64,000 nt of DNA. Origin: Thermohalobaculum sp038534135 (GTDB taxonomy: Bacteria; Pseudomonadota; Alphaproteobacteria; Rhodobacterales; Rhodobacteraceae). The stretch is from NCBI GenBank assembly GCA_038534135.1, contig JBCAXJ010000020.1, positions 5,966-69,965 on the forward strand, read 5' to 3'. Shown piece after piece: positions 33,484 through 41,844 of the stretch (position 1 is its first letter; each line of letters opens with the position of its first letter). The notes beneath the pieces were generated by a model. That model did not search any database. It saw only the letters and a list, made by a program, of their open reading frames with translations, and was not told the origin of the DNA. Made by a program: the position numbers and the translations under genes.

Positions 33484-35019
33484 ATGAGCGGCTTTGCGGT
33501 TGCCTGCGGACATCAGGTCACCGCTGACGCCGCGGCCGAAATTCTGCGCAGCGGAGGCACGGCCGTCGATGCCGCCATCGCGGCGGCGCTGACAGCTATG
33601 GTTGCCGAGCCGGTGCTCGCCGGGCTTCTCGGCGGTGGCTTTCTGATGATCCGCGAACCCTCGGGCCAGGCGCGCTTGCTCGATTTCTTCGTTCAGACGC
33701 CGTCACGCGTCTTGCCCGACAATGACGTGTCGATGGACGCGATCACCGCCGATTTTGGCACCACGACCCAAGACTTCCACATCGGTCCCGGCACGGTGGC
33801 CGTACCCGGAATGGCCCCTGGCCTTTGGGAAGCTCATGCGCGGTTCGGCCATTTGCCGATGACAGAAATCGCCGCCCCGTCCATGACCGCGGCCCGGCAA
33901 GGCGTCCAACTGACCGGGTATCAGGCGCGACTGGCGCAGATCGTGGCGCCGATTCTGACCGCGACGGACGGTGCAAAAGCCCTGCACTGCGCCGACGAAA
34001 CCTTGCTCAGCGAAGGCGCTCTCTATCGCAATGCCGACTTCGCAGCCGTGATCGAGGAATATGCGCACGAGGGCCCGCGCTTCGTCACCGAGGGCGAGAT
34101 CGCAAAAGCGTTGCTGACGCTACAGGACACAGGCGGCCAGGTCACGACAGATGACCTGAGATCCTACACGCCTTTGTGGCGCGATCCGCTTCAACGCCAG
34201 CGCGGCGGCGCGCGGGTGCGGCTCAATCCGCCACCCTCGATGGGTGGGACCCTGATCGCATTCGGCCTCGACATCCTGCCGGACCAACCAACGCTCGGCG
34301 ATATAGTGCGCACTCTGGAAGCAACCGCGCAGGCGCGGCTTGATACGGACATCATGCGCGACCCGGCAGGCGGGGCCGCGCGCCTGCACGCACCCGATCT
34401 GGTCGAGGCCTATCACGCGCGCGTCCGGACCCACCGGGCCGCCACGCGGGGCACGACACATATCTCGATCATCGATGGCGACGGCCAGGGTGCGGCGCTG
34501 ACGCTGTCCAACGGCGAGGGCTGCGGCCACGTGCTCCCCGGCACTGGCATCATGCCGAACAATATGCTGGGCGAGGACGATCTGTTGCCGGACGGCCTGC
34601 AATCCTGGACGCCGGGCCGGCGGCTTTCCTCCATGATGGCGCCGCTGGTCGTTGACTGGCCGGATGGGCGGTTCGCGATGGTGGGGTCCGGCGGCTCGAA
34701 CCGGATCCGCACGGCACTTGTCCAGGTTCTGTCCGGGCTGATCGACCAGAACGCCCATCTGGTCGATGCGATTGATGCCCCGCGCGCTCACGTGGAAATC
34801 GCCCCAGACGAGGACGGGCGACTGGCAACGCATATCGATTTCGAAGATCTGGGCGACCCGGAAGCGCGCGATCTGATCACCCAGGCCTGGCCTCAAGCCC
34901 GCCTCTGGTCCGAACGATCGATGTTCTTCGGTGGCGTCCACGCGGCCATCGCAGGCCCCTCTGGCCGCCGCGATGCGGCAGGCGACCCTCGACGGGCCGG
35001 TGTCTCGGTTCTGGGCTGA
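33484..35019 (+). CDS. Gamma-glutamyltransferase family (Ntn hydrolase), no signal peptide
   Basis: The 511-residue protein has GGTAVDAAIAAALTAMVAEP near the start and the autoprocessing Thr in RGTTHISIIDGDGQGAALT, followed by LSNGEGCG. These are GGT features. Unlike classical periplasmic GGT it starts without a signal peptide (MSGFAVACGHQVTADAAAE), so it may act in the cytoplasm on glutathione or another gamma-glutamyl or acyl amide. It follows pckA by 7 bases. A large G-rich hairpin ends the gene. Confidence 0.87.
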   Translation: MSGFAVACGHQVTADAAAEILRSGGTAVDAAIAAALTAMVAEPVLAGLLGGGFLMIREPSGQARLLDFFVQTPSRVLPDNDVSMDAITADFGTTTQDFHIGPGTVAVPGMAPGLWEAHARFGHLPMTEIAAPSMTAARQGVQLTGYQARLAQIVAPILTATDGAKALHCADETLLSEGALYRNADFAAVIEEYAHEGPRFVTEGEIAKALLTLQDTGGQVTTDDLRSYTPLWRDPLQRQRGGARVRLNPPPSMGGTLIAFGLDILPDQPTLGDIVRTLEATAQARLDTDIMRDPAGGAARLHAPDLVEAYHARVRTHRAATRGTTHISIIDGDGQGAALTLSNGEGCGHVLPGTGIMPNNMLGEDDLLPDGLQSWTPGRRLSSMMAPLVVDWPDGRFAMVGSGGSNRIRTALVQVLSGLIDQNAHLVDAIDAPRAHVEIAPDEDGRLATHIDFEDLGDPEARDLITQAWPQARLWSERSMFFGGVHAAIAGPSGRRDAAGDPRRAGVSVLG

Positions 35020-35034
35020 ACGCCCTCGGCAGCA

Positions 35035-35085
35035 CCGCGCGGGGGGTGCAGGGGGTGGGCGGGTGGGCCTTCACCCCCCGCGCGG
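35035..35085. terminator. Perfect 14-bp hairpin with a G-quadruplex loop, bidirectional terminator
   Basis: The left arm CCGCGCGGGGGGTG (35035-35048) pairs perfectly with CACCCCCCGCGCGG (35072-35085). The 23-base loop contains GGGGGTGGGCGGGTGGG at 35051-35067, four G-runs with single-base spacers, a textbook G-quadruplex pattern. It occupies nearly all of the 68 bases between convergent genes (gamma-glutamyltransferase stop at 35019, P450 stop at 35088), so it may end transcription from both sides. Confidence 0.8.
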
Positions 35086-35087
35086 CA

Positions 35088-36452
35088 TCACTTCGCCGAA
35101 GTCCTTGGCGTGACCTTCAACCAGATCCCGTTGCGCGACCGAACCGTCAGATGCGCCATCGGCTCCGGCACGCGGCCATCGACCGGCTCGAACCGGAAAC
35201 GCGCCGCCAACAACCCGAGCAGCAGGATTCCCTCCTGCATCCCAAAGGCCGCACCGGTGCAGACGCGCGGACCGGTCGAGAACGGGATCCAGGCCTCGCG
35301 CCCGGCCTTACGCCCCGCCTCCGTGCGCCATCGGTCCGGGTCGAACACGTGCGGGCGGTCCCAGATCCGCTCATGCCGCCCCATATGCCAGGGCGACAGG
35401 ATCAGGGGGGAGCCCGGCGCGATCTCCTTGTCGCGCATCTGCACAGGACAGGTCGCCTCACGGATCATCATCGGGACAGGCGGATAAAGCCGCAGCGTCT
35501 CGCGGAAGACATCGCGCACGAAGCCGAGCCGCCGCATATCCGACAGGCTCGGCGTCCCCCCGAAAACCGGCGCTGCCTCGGCGTGCATCCGATCCTGCAC
35601 ATCCGGACAATTGGCAATCAGGTAAAGCGCCCAGGCCAGCGCCGAGGCCGATGTCTCGTGCCCTGCCAGGAAGAAGATCGCCATCTGATCGGCCATCTCG
35701 GCCTCGTCGAAAACATCGCCCGTCACCGGATCGCGCGTCGTCATGATCGCAGTCGCCAGATCCCACGGCGCCGAACCAGCATCGATCTCCCGCCGGCGTT
35801 CCTCGACAAAGGCCATCAGCAGCAGCCGGATCTCGCGCGCTGCCCTGCCCTTCTTCCAGCGCGACGGTCCAAGGCGCGGGAACCAGGCGGGGATGCGCAT
35901 CAGATCCGCCGGGCTCATCATCGGAGCGGCCAGTTGATATCGCCGAAAGGCATGGAAAACCCGCGTCGCGGCCTCGGTCGTAATCGGTTGCGAAAACAGC
36001 GTCCGGAAGATCACGTCAGCCGCGGCGTGCGAGGTCTCGAACTCGATCTCGACCGGATCGCCGGTCGCCAACTGCTCCATCCGTCCGGTCATCTCGTGCC
36101 CGGCCTTTAGCATCGGCGCGAAGGTCTCGCGCAGGCGCCCGCCCTCGAAGCTCGGGTCGATGATCCGGCGTTGCCGCTTCCAGGTTTCGCCGTTGGTGAC
36201 GAAGACGCTGTTGCCCAGCAGATCGCCGATCGTCTGCCGGACGATCTCCGATTTCGGAAAGGTATCCGGCTCGTCGACCAGGATGCGCCGGACCAGATCC
36301 GGCTGGTTCGGCATGTACGCACTGTACCAGGGGGTTCGAACTTCGGTGAGCCAGGCACGGTAGAGCTTGCGCGGCAGGGCCGCGAACAGGTTGCGCCGCG
36401 CCCTCAACCAGATCCGCCAGAACGGCAGGTTGTCCGGGCGTTCCGGCGGCAT
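35088..36452 (-). CDS. Cytochrome P450
   Basis: The start taken is the ATG at 36452, giving 454 residues beginning MPPERPDNLPFWRIW. An open TTG start further out adds 22 residues. It has the I-helix oxygen motif FLAGHETSASALAW, the ExxR helix in FRETLRLYP, and the heme Cys in FSTGPRVCTG. The next upstream gene encodes a membrane-anchored alpha/beta hydrolase, so the pair may act on one lipophilic substrate. Confidence 0.9.
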   Translation of the reverse strand: MPPERPDNLPFWRIWLRARRNLFAALPRKLYRAWLTEVRTPWYSAYMPNQPDLVRRILVDEPDTFPKSEIVRQTIGDLLGNSVFVTNGETWKRQRRIIDPSFEGGRLRETFAPMLKAGHEMTGRMEQLATGDPVEIEFETSHAAADVIFRTLFSQPITTEAATRVFHAFRRYQLAAPMMSPADLMRIPAWFPRLGPSRWKKGRAAREIRLLLMAFVEERRREIDAGSAPWDLATAIMTTRDPVTGDVFDEAEMADQMAIFFLAGHETSASALAWALYLIANCPDVQDRMHAEAAPVFGGTPSLSDMRRLGFVRDVFRETLRLYPPVPMMIREATCPVQMRDKEIAPGSPLILSPWHMGRHERIWDRPHVFDPDRWRTEAGRKAGREAWIPFSTGPRVCTGAAFGMQEGILLLGLLAARFRFEPVDGRVPEPMAHLTVRSRNGIWLKVTPRTSAK

Positions 36453-36521
36453 GGGCGGCGTGTACCCCGTGTCTGCGTCAGGCGATCCATGACCAAGATC
36501 GAGCCGCTGTTCTCCCAACGA

Positions 36522-37799
36522 TCAGCCCTGATGCAGAACCGGTGCCACCGGGTCGGCCTTCATCGACGGCGAACAGTCCCGCCCGGCAAAGCGCGTGCTC
36601 AGCGCCAGTGGACCCGCCGTCGCCTCAAAATAATCGAAGATCGAGGGATTGGCGAAGGCACACAGATACTGGAAGTGCATGCGCAGCAGGCGCCAGCGAT
36701 ACTGGCGCAGTTGTTCAGGATCCATGGTCTGGCGGAAGGCCGCCGAGATCACGACCGGGTTCAGCGCATCCGCCGGCCGCCCATGCGCCCGGCAGTTCGC
36801 CGCCGGATCCGTCAGTGCAAAGCAGGCGCCGTCCCCCGGCGCTGTGACATCCAGCCAGAAGATCCGCGCGTTATCAGCGATCCGGGCAAGATCTGCGCGC
36901 AATTCCTCGGCCTTTGGCAGAAAGCTTGTCATCGCGATGCTCTGGCCGAGTGTCATCAGCGCCAGAGGCGTGGACGGTTGAGACGCTGACCGATCAATGC
37001 AGCGCGACAGCGCGGTGATCGCCAGTTGCGCACCGGAGGAATGGCCAACGATCAGGACTTCGTCGTAGTCGCCGCCATCAAGCGCCTCGGCAATCTGTTC
37101 GGCAAACTCATCCAGACGCTGCGACAAAGCCTCGGGGTACGCGCCTGCATCCTGCGCCGAATAGCCGAGGTCGTTGACCATGAAGTAGATCATCATCTGT
37201 TCCTCGAACAGACGCGTCGCCCACATCGAGATCGCAAAACCACCAAGGCCGATCACACCGGCAAGCCAGATCGGAACCTGCACCGCCGCGACAGACAGCA
37301 TTGCAGCGGACGTGCCGATCAAGGCACCGAACAGCAGATAGAAGATCATCAGGAAGGCCGGGACCAGACCGGCAACCAGGGGACCGCTGCGCAAGCGCCA
37401 CATGGAGCGGATCGCCCCGCTGGAGAGATAGATCCACAGCGTCTTGAACATCAGCGCATAGACATACCGCAGTGAAGGCCGGAACGAATGGCGCACGATA
37501 TCGTCCCAGCCAAGGAACTCGAACTCGGTATTCGTCTCGAGATCCTCGCTGCGAAACCGGGCATTCCAGCGGTAGTTGCCGTTCTCGGCCCGCGGCATAC
37601 CGCCGACATGCAGGTCATATCCTGAAATCGCTGCCTGCGTCGGCCCTTCCTTGCGGTAGAGCTCACGATAGCGGCGGGGGCCGAGCGGATCGAAACCCGA
37701 GACGTAGAACACTTTCCGGCGCGCGACGGTCGTCTGAACCGGCAGAGCCGTCTCAGCATACTCCCCGATCAGCGCAGATGTCGCCGGTGAAATATTCAA
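36522..37799 (-). CDS. Membrane-anchored alpha/beta-hydrolase-like protein
   Basis: The start taken is TTG at 37799, since GGGGGATTCG lies just upstream; an earlier TTG at 37811 is less supported. The product of about 425 residues has a soluble N-terminal part (KVFYVSGFDPLGPRRYR), two or three hydrophobic segments in the middle (LVAGLVPAFLMIFYLLFGAL and AVQVPIWLAGVIGLGGFAI), and a nucleophile elbow IVGHSSGAQ (GxSxG). It is probably a lipase or esterase in or at the membrane. It is followed by the P450 gene on the same strand. Confidence 0.75.
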   Translation of the reverse strand: MNISPATSALIGEYAETALPVQTTVARRKVFYVSGFDPLGPRRYRELYRKEGPTQAAISGYDLHVGGMPRAENGNYRWNARFRSEDLETNTEFEFLGWDDIVRHSFRPSLRYVYALMFKTLWIYLSSGAIRSMWRLRSGPLVAGLVPAFLMIFYLLFGALIGTSAAMLSVAAVQVPIWLAGVIGLGGFAISMWATRLFEEQMMIYFMVNDLGYSAQDAGAYPEALSQRLDEFAEQIAEALDGGDYDEVLIVGHSSGAQLAITALSRCIDRSASQPSTPLALMTLGQSIAMTSFLPKAEELRADLARIADNARIFWLDVTAPGDGACFALTDPAANCRAHGRPADALNPVVISAAFRQTMDPEQLRQYRWRLLRMHFQYLCAFANPSIFDYFEATAGPLALSTRFAGRDCSPSMKADPVAPVLHQG

Positions 37800-37897
37800 C
37801 GAATCCCCCAAGAGACTGGAAACAGCTTACAAACCGTTCAGACCGTGCGTACCCGAAAATGGTTACTGGCACACTTCGAATTTCGAAGATTTCAGTC

Positions 37898-38797
37898 TTA
37901 GCCAATCTCGGCAAGACTGGGGAAGGTTTCCAGCAGAAAGTAGGCGAGACGCTCAAAATTGCCGGTAATCATCATCAAACCGACTGTAATAAGCAGCATC
38001 CCCATAACCTTCTCAACCATGGGCATGTGTTTGCGGAAATTACGAGCCCAGCGCAGGAACGGGCCAACGAAAAGGGCTGCGATCAGAAACGGCATGCCCA
38101 GACCCAGCGCATAGACGCCCAGCAGGGCCGTCCCGGCGGACAAGGTCTCCTCCTGTGCGGCCAGGGACAGGATCGCCCCCAGGATGGGCCCGATGCACGG
38201 TGTCCAGCCGAACGCGAAGGCGACGCCGATCACATAGCTCGCGCCGAACGATCCGGCTTTTTGCGGCCCTTCGAACCGTACCTCGCGGTCCAGGATCGGC
38301 AAGCGATCCGTCGACCAGGCCCGGCCGATGCCGAAAAATACGGCCGCGATCGCAAAGATCCAAAGGGCATCGACAAAGAACGCCTCGCTCGCCAACCCCT
38401 CGGCCGACAGCGCGGTAAATGCCCCCATGATCGCGATGACAACGGCGGCGACCCACAACGATGCGCGGAGACCCCAGAAGTGCAGCCCCAGCCCGAAGAT
38501 GATGCCGCCCGCAACGAACGAGAACTCGGGCTTGTAGCGCACCAGGACCTGCCCGAAGATCGACGCCCCCATACCGAGCATGACGAACACGGTCGCCAGC
38601 CCCAGGACAAAGAACACGGCAGATATGAACACGCGCCGTGTGATGGCCGGGTCGATCTCGCGATCATCGCCCGAGATCTGGTCGAGCGTCGTGCCACCCA
38701 GATAGGCCAGGTATGGCGGCGCCAACGGCAGGACGCAGGGCGACAGGAAACTGATGATCCCCGCGAAGAACGCCGTGAATACGCCGATTTCCATCAT
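37898..38797 (-). CDS. CcdA/SoxV-type thiol-disulfide transport membrane protein
   Basis: The 299-residue membrane protein has six or more helices and the reactive cysteines of the CcdA/DsbD family in FLSPCVLPLAPPYLAYLGG (about residue 21) and GWTPCIGPILGAI. It carries electrons from cytoplasmic thioredoxin to periplasmic thiols. It is about 50 residues longer than standard CcdA, with an insertion after the third helix region. It lies next to soxX on the same strand, so it may serve as SoxV in thiosulfate oxidation. Confidence 0.87.
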   Translation of the reverse strand: MMEIGVFTAFFAGIISFLSPCVLPLAPPYLAYLGGTTLDQISGDDREIDPAITRRVFISAVFFVLGLATVFVMLGMGASIFGQVLVRYKPEFSFVAGGIIFGLGLHFWGLRASLWVAAVVIAIMGAFTALSAEGLASEAFFVDALWIFAIAAVFFGIGRAWSTDRLPILDREVRFEGPQKAGSFGASYVIGVAFAFGWTPCIGPILGAILSLAAQEETLSAGTALLGVYALGLGMPFLIAALFVGPFLRWARNFRKHMPMVEKVMGMLLITVGLMMITGNFERLAYFLLETFPSLAEIG

Positions 38798-38880
38798 TCG
38801 TCCTGCCTCTCGCCCGGTTCCCGCATATAGTCAGAACATGCCGCGGGCTTAAGTCACCATCCCGTTACGCGATCGTAACA

Positions 38881-39363
38881 TCACTTCTGACGGGCAAGAT
38901 ACGCGACAATTGCTTCGATTTCCTCTGCGGTCAGGCGCGGGCCGCCGAATTGCGGATCGCGCTCGTCCTTGCGCTGACCCAGTTCGTAATACCCCGGCAT
39001 CGACGTCAGCGGGTTGATCAGCTTCGGCGCGATCAACCACATTCGGATCTCGCCCACCTCCATCCGGCTGGCCAGTCCGGACAGCCTGGGCGCCGACTGC
39101 CCATCGGCATTGGGCTGCGCACCCGGCCCGCCTGGCGAGCCATGGCATCCCGAACACCCGGTCAGCGTGCGATCGAAATAGAGCTTGCGGCCTGCCTCGG
39201 CATCACCGGGCCGCCCGGTCAGGCTGGCCGGGATCGTCCGGCCATCGACAATCACATAGGACGCCACGGTCTGGGCAATCGCGGCAGGCGACCAGACCGC
39301 ACCTGCCAGCAGCAGACCCGCCACTCCGGACATCCATGTCACCGGCCACATCGCCGACCTCAT
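38881..39363 (-). CDS. soxX: SoxX-like mono-heme c-type cytochrome
   Basis: The 160-residue protein has a signal segment (GVAGLLLAGAVWSPAAIAQ) and one heme site Cys70-x2-Cys73-His74 (CSGCHG) with Met122 in LTSMPGYY as the distal ligand. The segment VDGRTIPASLTGRPGDAEAGR is characteristic of SoxX, the small subunit of the SoxAX thiosulfate-oxidising cytochrome. The other sox genes are not in the window. It may work with the neighbouring CcdA-like protein. Confidence 0.8.
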   Translation of the reverse strand: MRSAMWPVTWMSGVAGLLLAGAVWSPAAIAQTVASYVIVDGRTIPASLTGRPGDAEAGRKLYFDRTLTGCSGCHGSPGGPGAQPNADGQSAPRLSGLASRMEVGEIRMWLIAPKLINPLTSMPGYYELGQRKDERDPQFGGPRLTAEEIEAIVAYLARQK

Positions 39364-39426
39364 CTGCTCCTGCGCTCAGGCCCGCTCTACTTGCAGGACC
39401 ATCACCGATGCAATAGGTCGCGCAGC

Positions 39427-39675
39427 ATGACAGGCGAGGATCCCACGACCGAAGAACTCGACACACGCGGCCTGCTGTGTCCGTTGCCGGTGCTCAAGGC
39501 GCGCAAACGCCTGTTGTCACTGCCGGGCGGCGCGCGGTTGCGGGTCATCGCCGACGACCCAGCCGCACGAGTCGACGTGCCCCATTTCTGCACCGAACAG
39601 GGCCACACGCTGGCCGATCAGACGGATCTGGAAGACGGCGTGCTGGCGTTCGTGATCGTCAACAAAGGCGGCTGA
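39427..39675 (+). CDS. TusA-like sulfurtransferase
   Basis: The start is the ATG at 39427, giving 82 residues; a long open frame before it is spurious. It has LDTRGLLCPLPVLKARK with the catalytic Cys18 in CPxP, then DDPAARVDVPHFCTEQGH. TusA proteins carry persulfide sulfur for tRNA thiolation, Mo cofactor or dissimilatory sulfur metabolism. Its neighbours soxX and ccdA suggest sulfur oxidation here. It is divergent from soxX and convergent with chaN. Confidence 0.9.
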   Translation: MTGEDPTTEELDTRGLLCPLPVLKARKRLLSLPGGARLRVIADDPAARVDVPHFCTEQGHTLADQTDLEDGVLAFVIVNKGG

Positions 39676-39679
39676 GGGC

Positions 39680-40570
39680 CTAGTTCTTGCGCTTCTTGAA
39701 CACCGCGCACGGATCCTCTCGCTCGGCGGGCGGCACAAACCAGACAAAGTCATAGGGCAGCTCTGATCCGCCGACCGCCTCCGGCGCGATCCCGATGTCT
39801 GCCTCCAGCAGTCCGACCGACAGGACCGACAGATCGTCGCCCAGATACGTGCCGACCCCGCGATCCGTCCGCGTGTGGCCGTTCCCGGCAATCACCGCGA
39901 CCTGACCGACCTTCGCCGCCCGCGCCCGCAGGACCGCCGATGCCAGGGCCGCATCGCGCAGCCGTTGCGCCTCGATCATGCCGGGCGCCATTTCCTTCGG
40001 CAGATGACCGCAATGGGCGACGACCATCTCGTCCTCCAGCGCGGCCTGAATGTCCTCAGCCAACGGCTTGTCCAGACGGTCTGCCATCGGCGGATCCAGC
40101 GGGATGGCCGCCGCGCCATCCGTCATCGACCGCCGTACTTCGTCGCGGTCCAGGGCTGCCCCCTTGATCAGACCCGGCGTGAAGTACTTGAAGACAGGCC
40201 GGTAAAGATCCCAGGCGGGCCAGCCAAGCGTATCCCACGCCACCGCCTTGCCGATCCCGACCGTCTCGCCACCATCGGCCAGATAGGCGTTCAGATCCGC
40301 CTCCTGCGCGATGGGGATCATCTCGACCGCCAGCGCCACAGGCTGCAGCAAGCGCACCAGCGCACCCTGCGCCATGTGCGCATCGGCGTTGTCGTGCACC
40401 TCGCCCAGCAGCGCCACATCTGCACCGGACAAGGCCTCGACCAGTGCCGCCCGGTCAATTTCCTGGCCCGTGCGCAGATCCCAGATTCGGTGCTCCAGCG
40501 CCGAGCCATAGCTTTCCGCGCGGGCCAGACCTGCGCTCAACACCACCAAAATCACCGCAATCCAGCGCAT
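39680..40570 (-). CDS. ChaN family heme-binding lipoprotein-like protein
   Basis: The ATG at 40570 is chosen because GGAGGG lies seven bases upstream; it gives a signal peptide MRWIAVILVVLSAGLARA. Longer in-frame starts add up to 21 residues. The 296-residue product has LLGEVHDNADAHMAQGAL with the conserved Glu-His of ChaN and AVIAGNGHTRTDRGVG near the C-terminus. ChaN proteins bind heme and are linked to iron-regulated heme uptake; some homologues are TraB-like peptidases. It is a single gene. Confidence 0.83.
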   Translation of the reverse strand: MRWIAVILVVLSAGLARAESYGSALEHRIWDLRTGQEIDRAALVEALSGADVALLGEVHDNADAHMAQGALVRLLQPVALAVEMIPIAQEADLNAYLADGGETVGIGKAVAWDTLGWPAWDLYRPVFKYFTPGLIKGAALDRDEVRRSMTDGAAAIPLDPPMADRLDKPLAEDIQAALEDEMVVAHCGHLPKEMAPGMIEAQRLRDAALASAVLRARAAKVGQVAVIAGNGHTRTDRGVGTYLGDDLSVLSVGLLEADIGIAPEAVGGSELPYDFVWFVPPAEREDPCAVFKKRKN

Positions 40571-40726
40571 TCCCGGCCCTCCAACAGCCATGTTTGCCAT
40601 AACACCGTCATCGGCGCGCCAAACGCCCGACATGCCGTGCCGCTAGCGCAAGCGTTGCAAACGCATTATGTTGCGCCGCGTAACGATGGTCCGAAAAGCC
40701 GGACCGGCAAGGCGAACGGGGACCAC

Positions 40727-40846
40727 ATGCAAGCATCCTGGATCGGCTGGGTGGCCTTTCTTGTGCTCGGCGCGCTCATTACGATGACCTCGTGCCAGGC
40801 CTATTTTGGTGCCGAAAGCCCACCCGCGCAAGGGAGCACGAACTGA
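40727..40846 (+). CDS. Small membrane or lipoprotein, coupled to xpaC
   Basis: The 39-residue frame starts at an ATG with GGGGA upstream and reads MQASWIGWVAFLVLGALI and then TMTSCQAYFG. It has one hydrophobic helix and a Cys that could be lipidated, though the lipobox is imperfect. Its TGA overlaps the ATG of the XpaC gene, so the two are translated together. Nothing is known of its function. Confidence 0.6.
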   Translation: MQASWIGWVAFLVLGALITMTSCQAYFGAESPPAQGSTN

Positions 40847-41799
40847 TGGCGCAGCGGTTCGGCGGAAAGTACAGCCCCGGTGCAGGCAAGCCCACCGGCG
40901 AAGGACCAGCCAGTCCGACCCCGCCCCCGAACCGGTTTCGCGGCCAAAGCGCCAGTTCCGTGGATGTCCGCGGGCTGGCGATGTTCGTCTTCCCAACGCC
41001 GCTCTTGTTCGCGGCACTGGGTGCGGTCGGCGACAACGCGATCCGCATGGCGACCTTCCTGCTGGCCTATGCCGTTCTGATGTTCGGCGCATTCCTGCTG
41101 CGCGAGGGCCAGAAAGCCCACGCCGCCTATGACGCGCGGTCGATCGCCAAGGCCCCGGCATTCCCGCGCAAGGTCTCTGCGGCCGTGCTGGCGGGCTCGG
41201 GCGTGTTCCTCGCGACCTGGATGGCAGCACCGCCGACGGCGGGAAATGCCCTCATCCAGGCGGCGGCCCTGGGCGGCAACCTGATCAATGCGCTCCTTTT
41301 CGGCGCGCTCACCACCGGCGCGCATCTGATGGCATTCGGCATCGACCCGATGAAGAACAAGGGTGTCGAAGACGCCAACATCCACCAGGCCGAACTCGAC
41401 CGCGTGACCGAAGCATTGGACAAGGCCGAAGCAAAGCTGAAATCGATCGAAGACCTCGCCCACACGCTGCGCGACCGCGAGATCGACACCAAGGTCGGCA
41501 CGCTGAACGCCACGGTCCGCCAGATGATCAAGCTGGTCGAGGAGGATCCCCGTGATCTGTCACGGGCCCGGCGTTATCTCGGCGTCTACCTCAAGGGTGC
41601 CGAGGACGCGACGCGCAAATATGCCACCAATGCCGAGCGGCTGAACGACCCCAATCTGCGCGACGACTATCTGGCGCTCCTGACCGATCTGGAAGCCGGT
41701 TTCCAGCGCGGCAAGGACAGCCTGCTGGTCGACGACCGCGCCGATCTGGAAGTCGAGATCGAAGTGCTGCGCGAGCGGCTGGAACAGGAAGGCGCCTGA
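40846..41799 (+). CDS. XpaC family protein (5-bromo-4-chloroindolyl phosphate hydrolysis)
   Basis: The 317-residue protein has two hydrophobic segments (FPTPLLFAALGAVGDNAIRMATFLL and VSAAVLAGSGVFLATWMAAP) and a long C-terminal coil of helices (VTEALDKAEAKLKSIEDLAHTLRD, then RYLGVYLKGAEDATRKYA), as in XpaC. In Bacillus xpaC is paired with yaaN (telA); here telA follows, so this old gene pair is kept. The N-terminus is Gly/Pro-rich. Its function is unknown but linked to the membrane and toxic-anion stress. Confidence 0.85.
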   Translation: MAQRFGGKYSPGAGKPTGEGPASPTPPPNRFRGQSASSVDVRGLAMFVFPTPLLFAALGAVGDNAIRMATFLLAYAVLMFGAFLLREGQKAHAAYDARSIAKAPAFPRKVSAAVLAGSGVFLATWMAAPPTAGNALIQAAALGGNLINALLFGALTTGAHLMAFGIDPMKNKGVEDANIHQAELDRVTEALDKAEAKLKSIEDLAHTLRDREIDTKVGTLNATVRQMIKLVEEDPRDLSRARRYLGVYLKGAEDATRKYATNAERLNDPNLRDDYLALLTDLEAGFQRGKDSLLVDDRADLEVEIEVLRERLEQEGA

Positions 41800-41844
41800 G
41801 CGCGCCCGGAACGGACAAACCCAACATCCAGGAGGAGTGAACCC

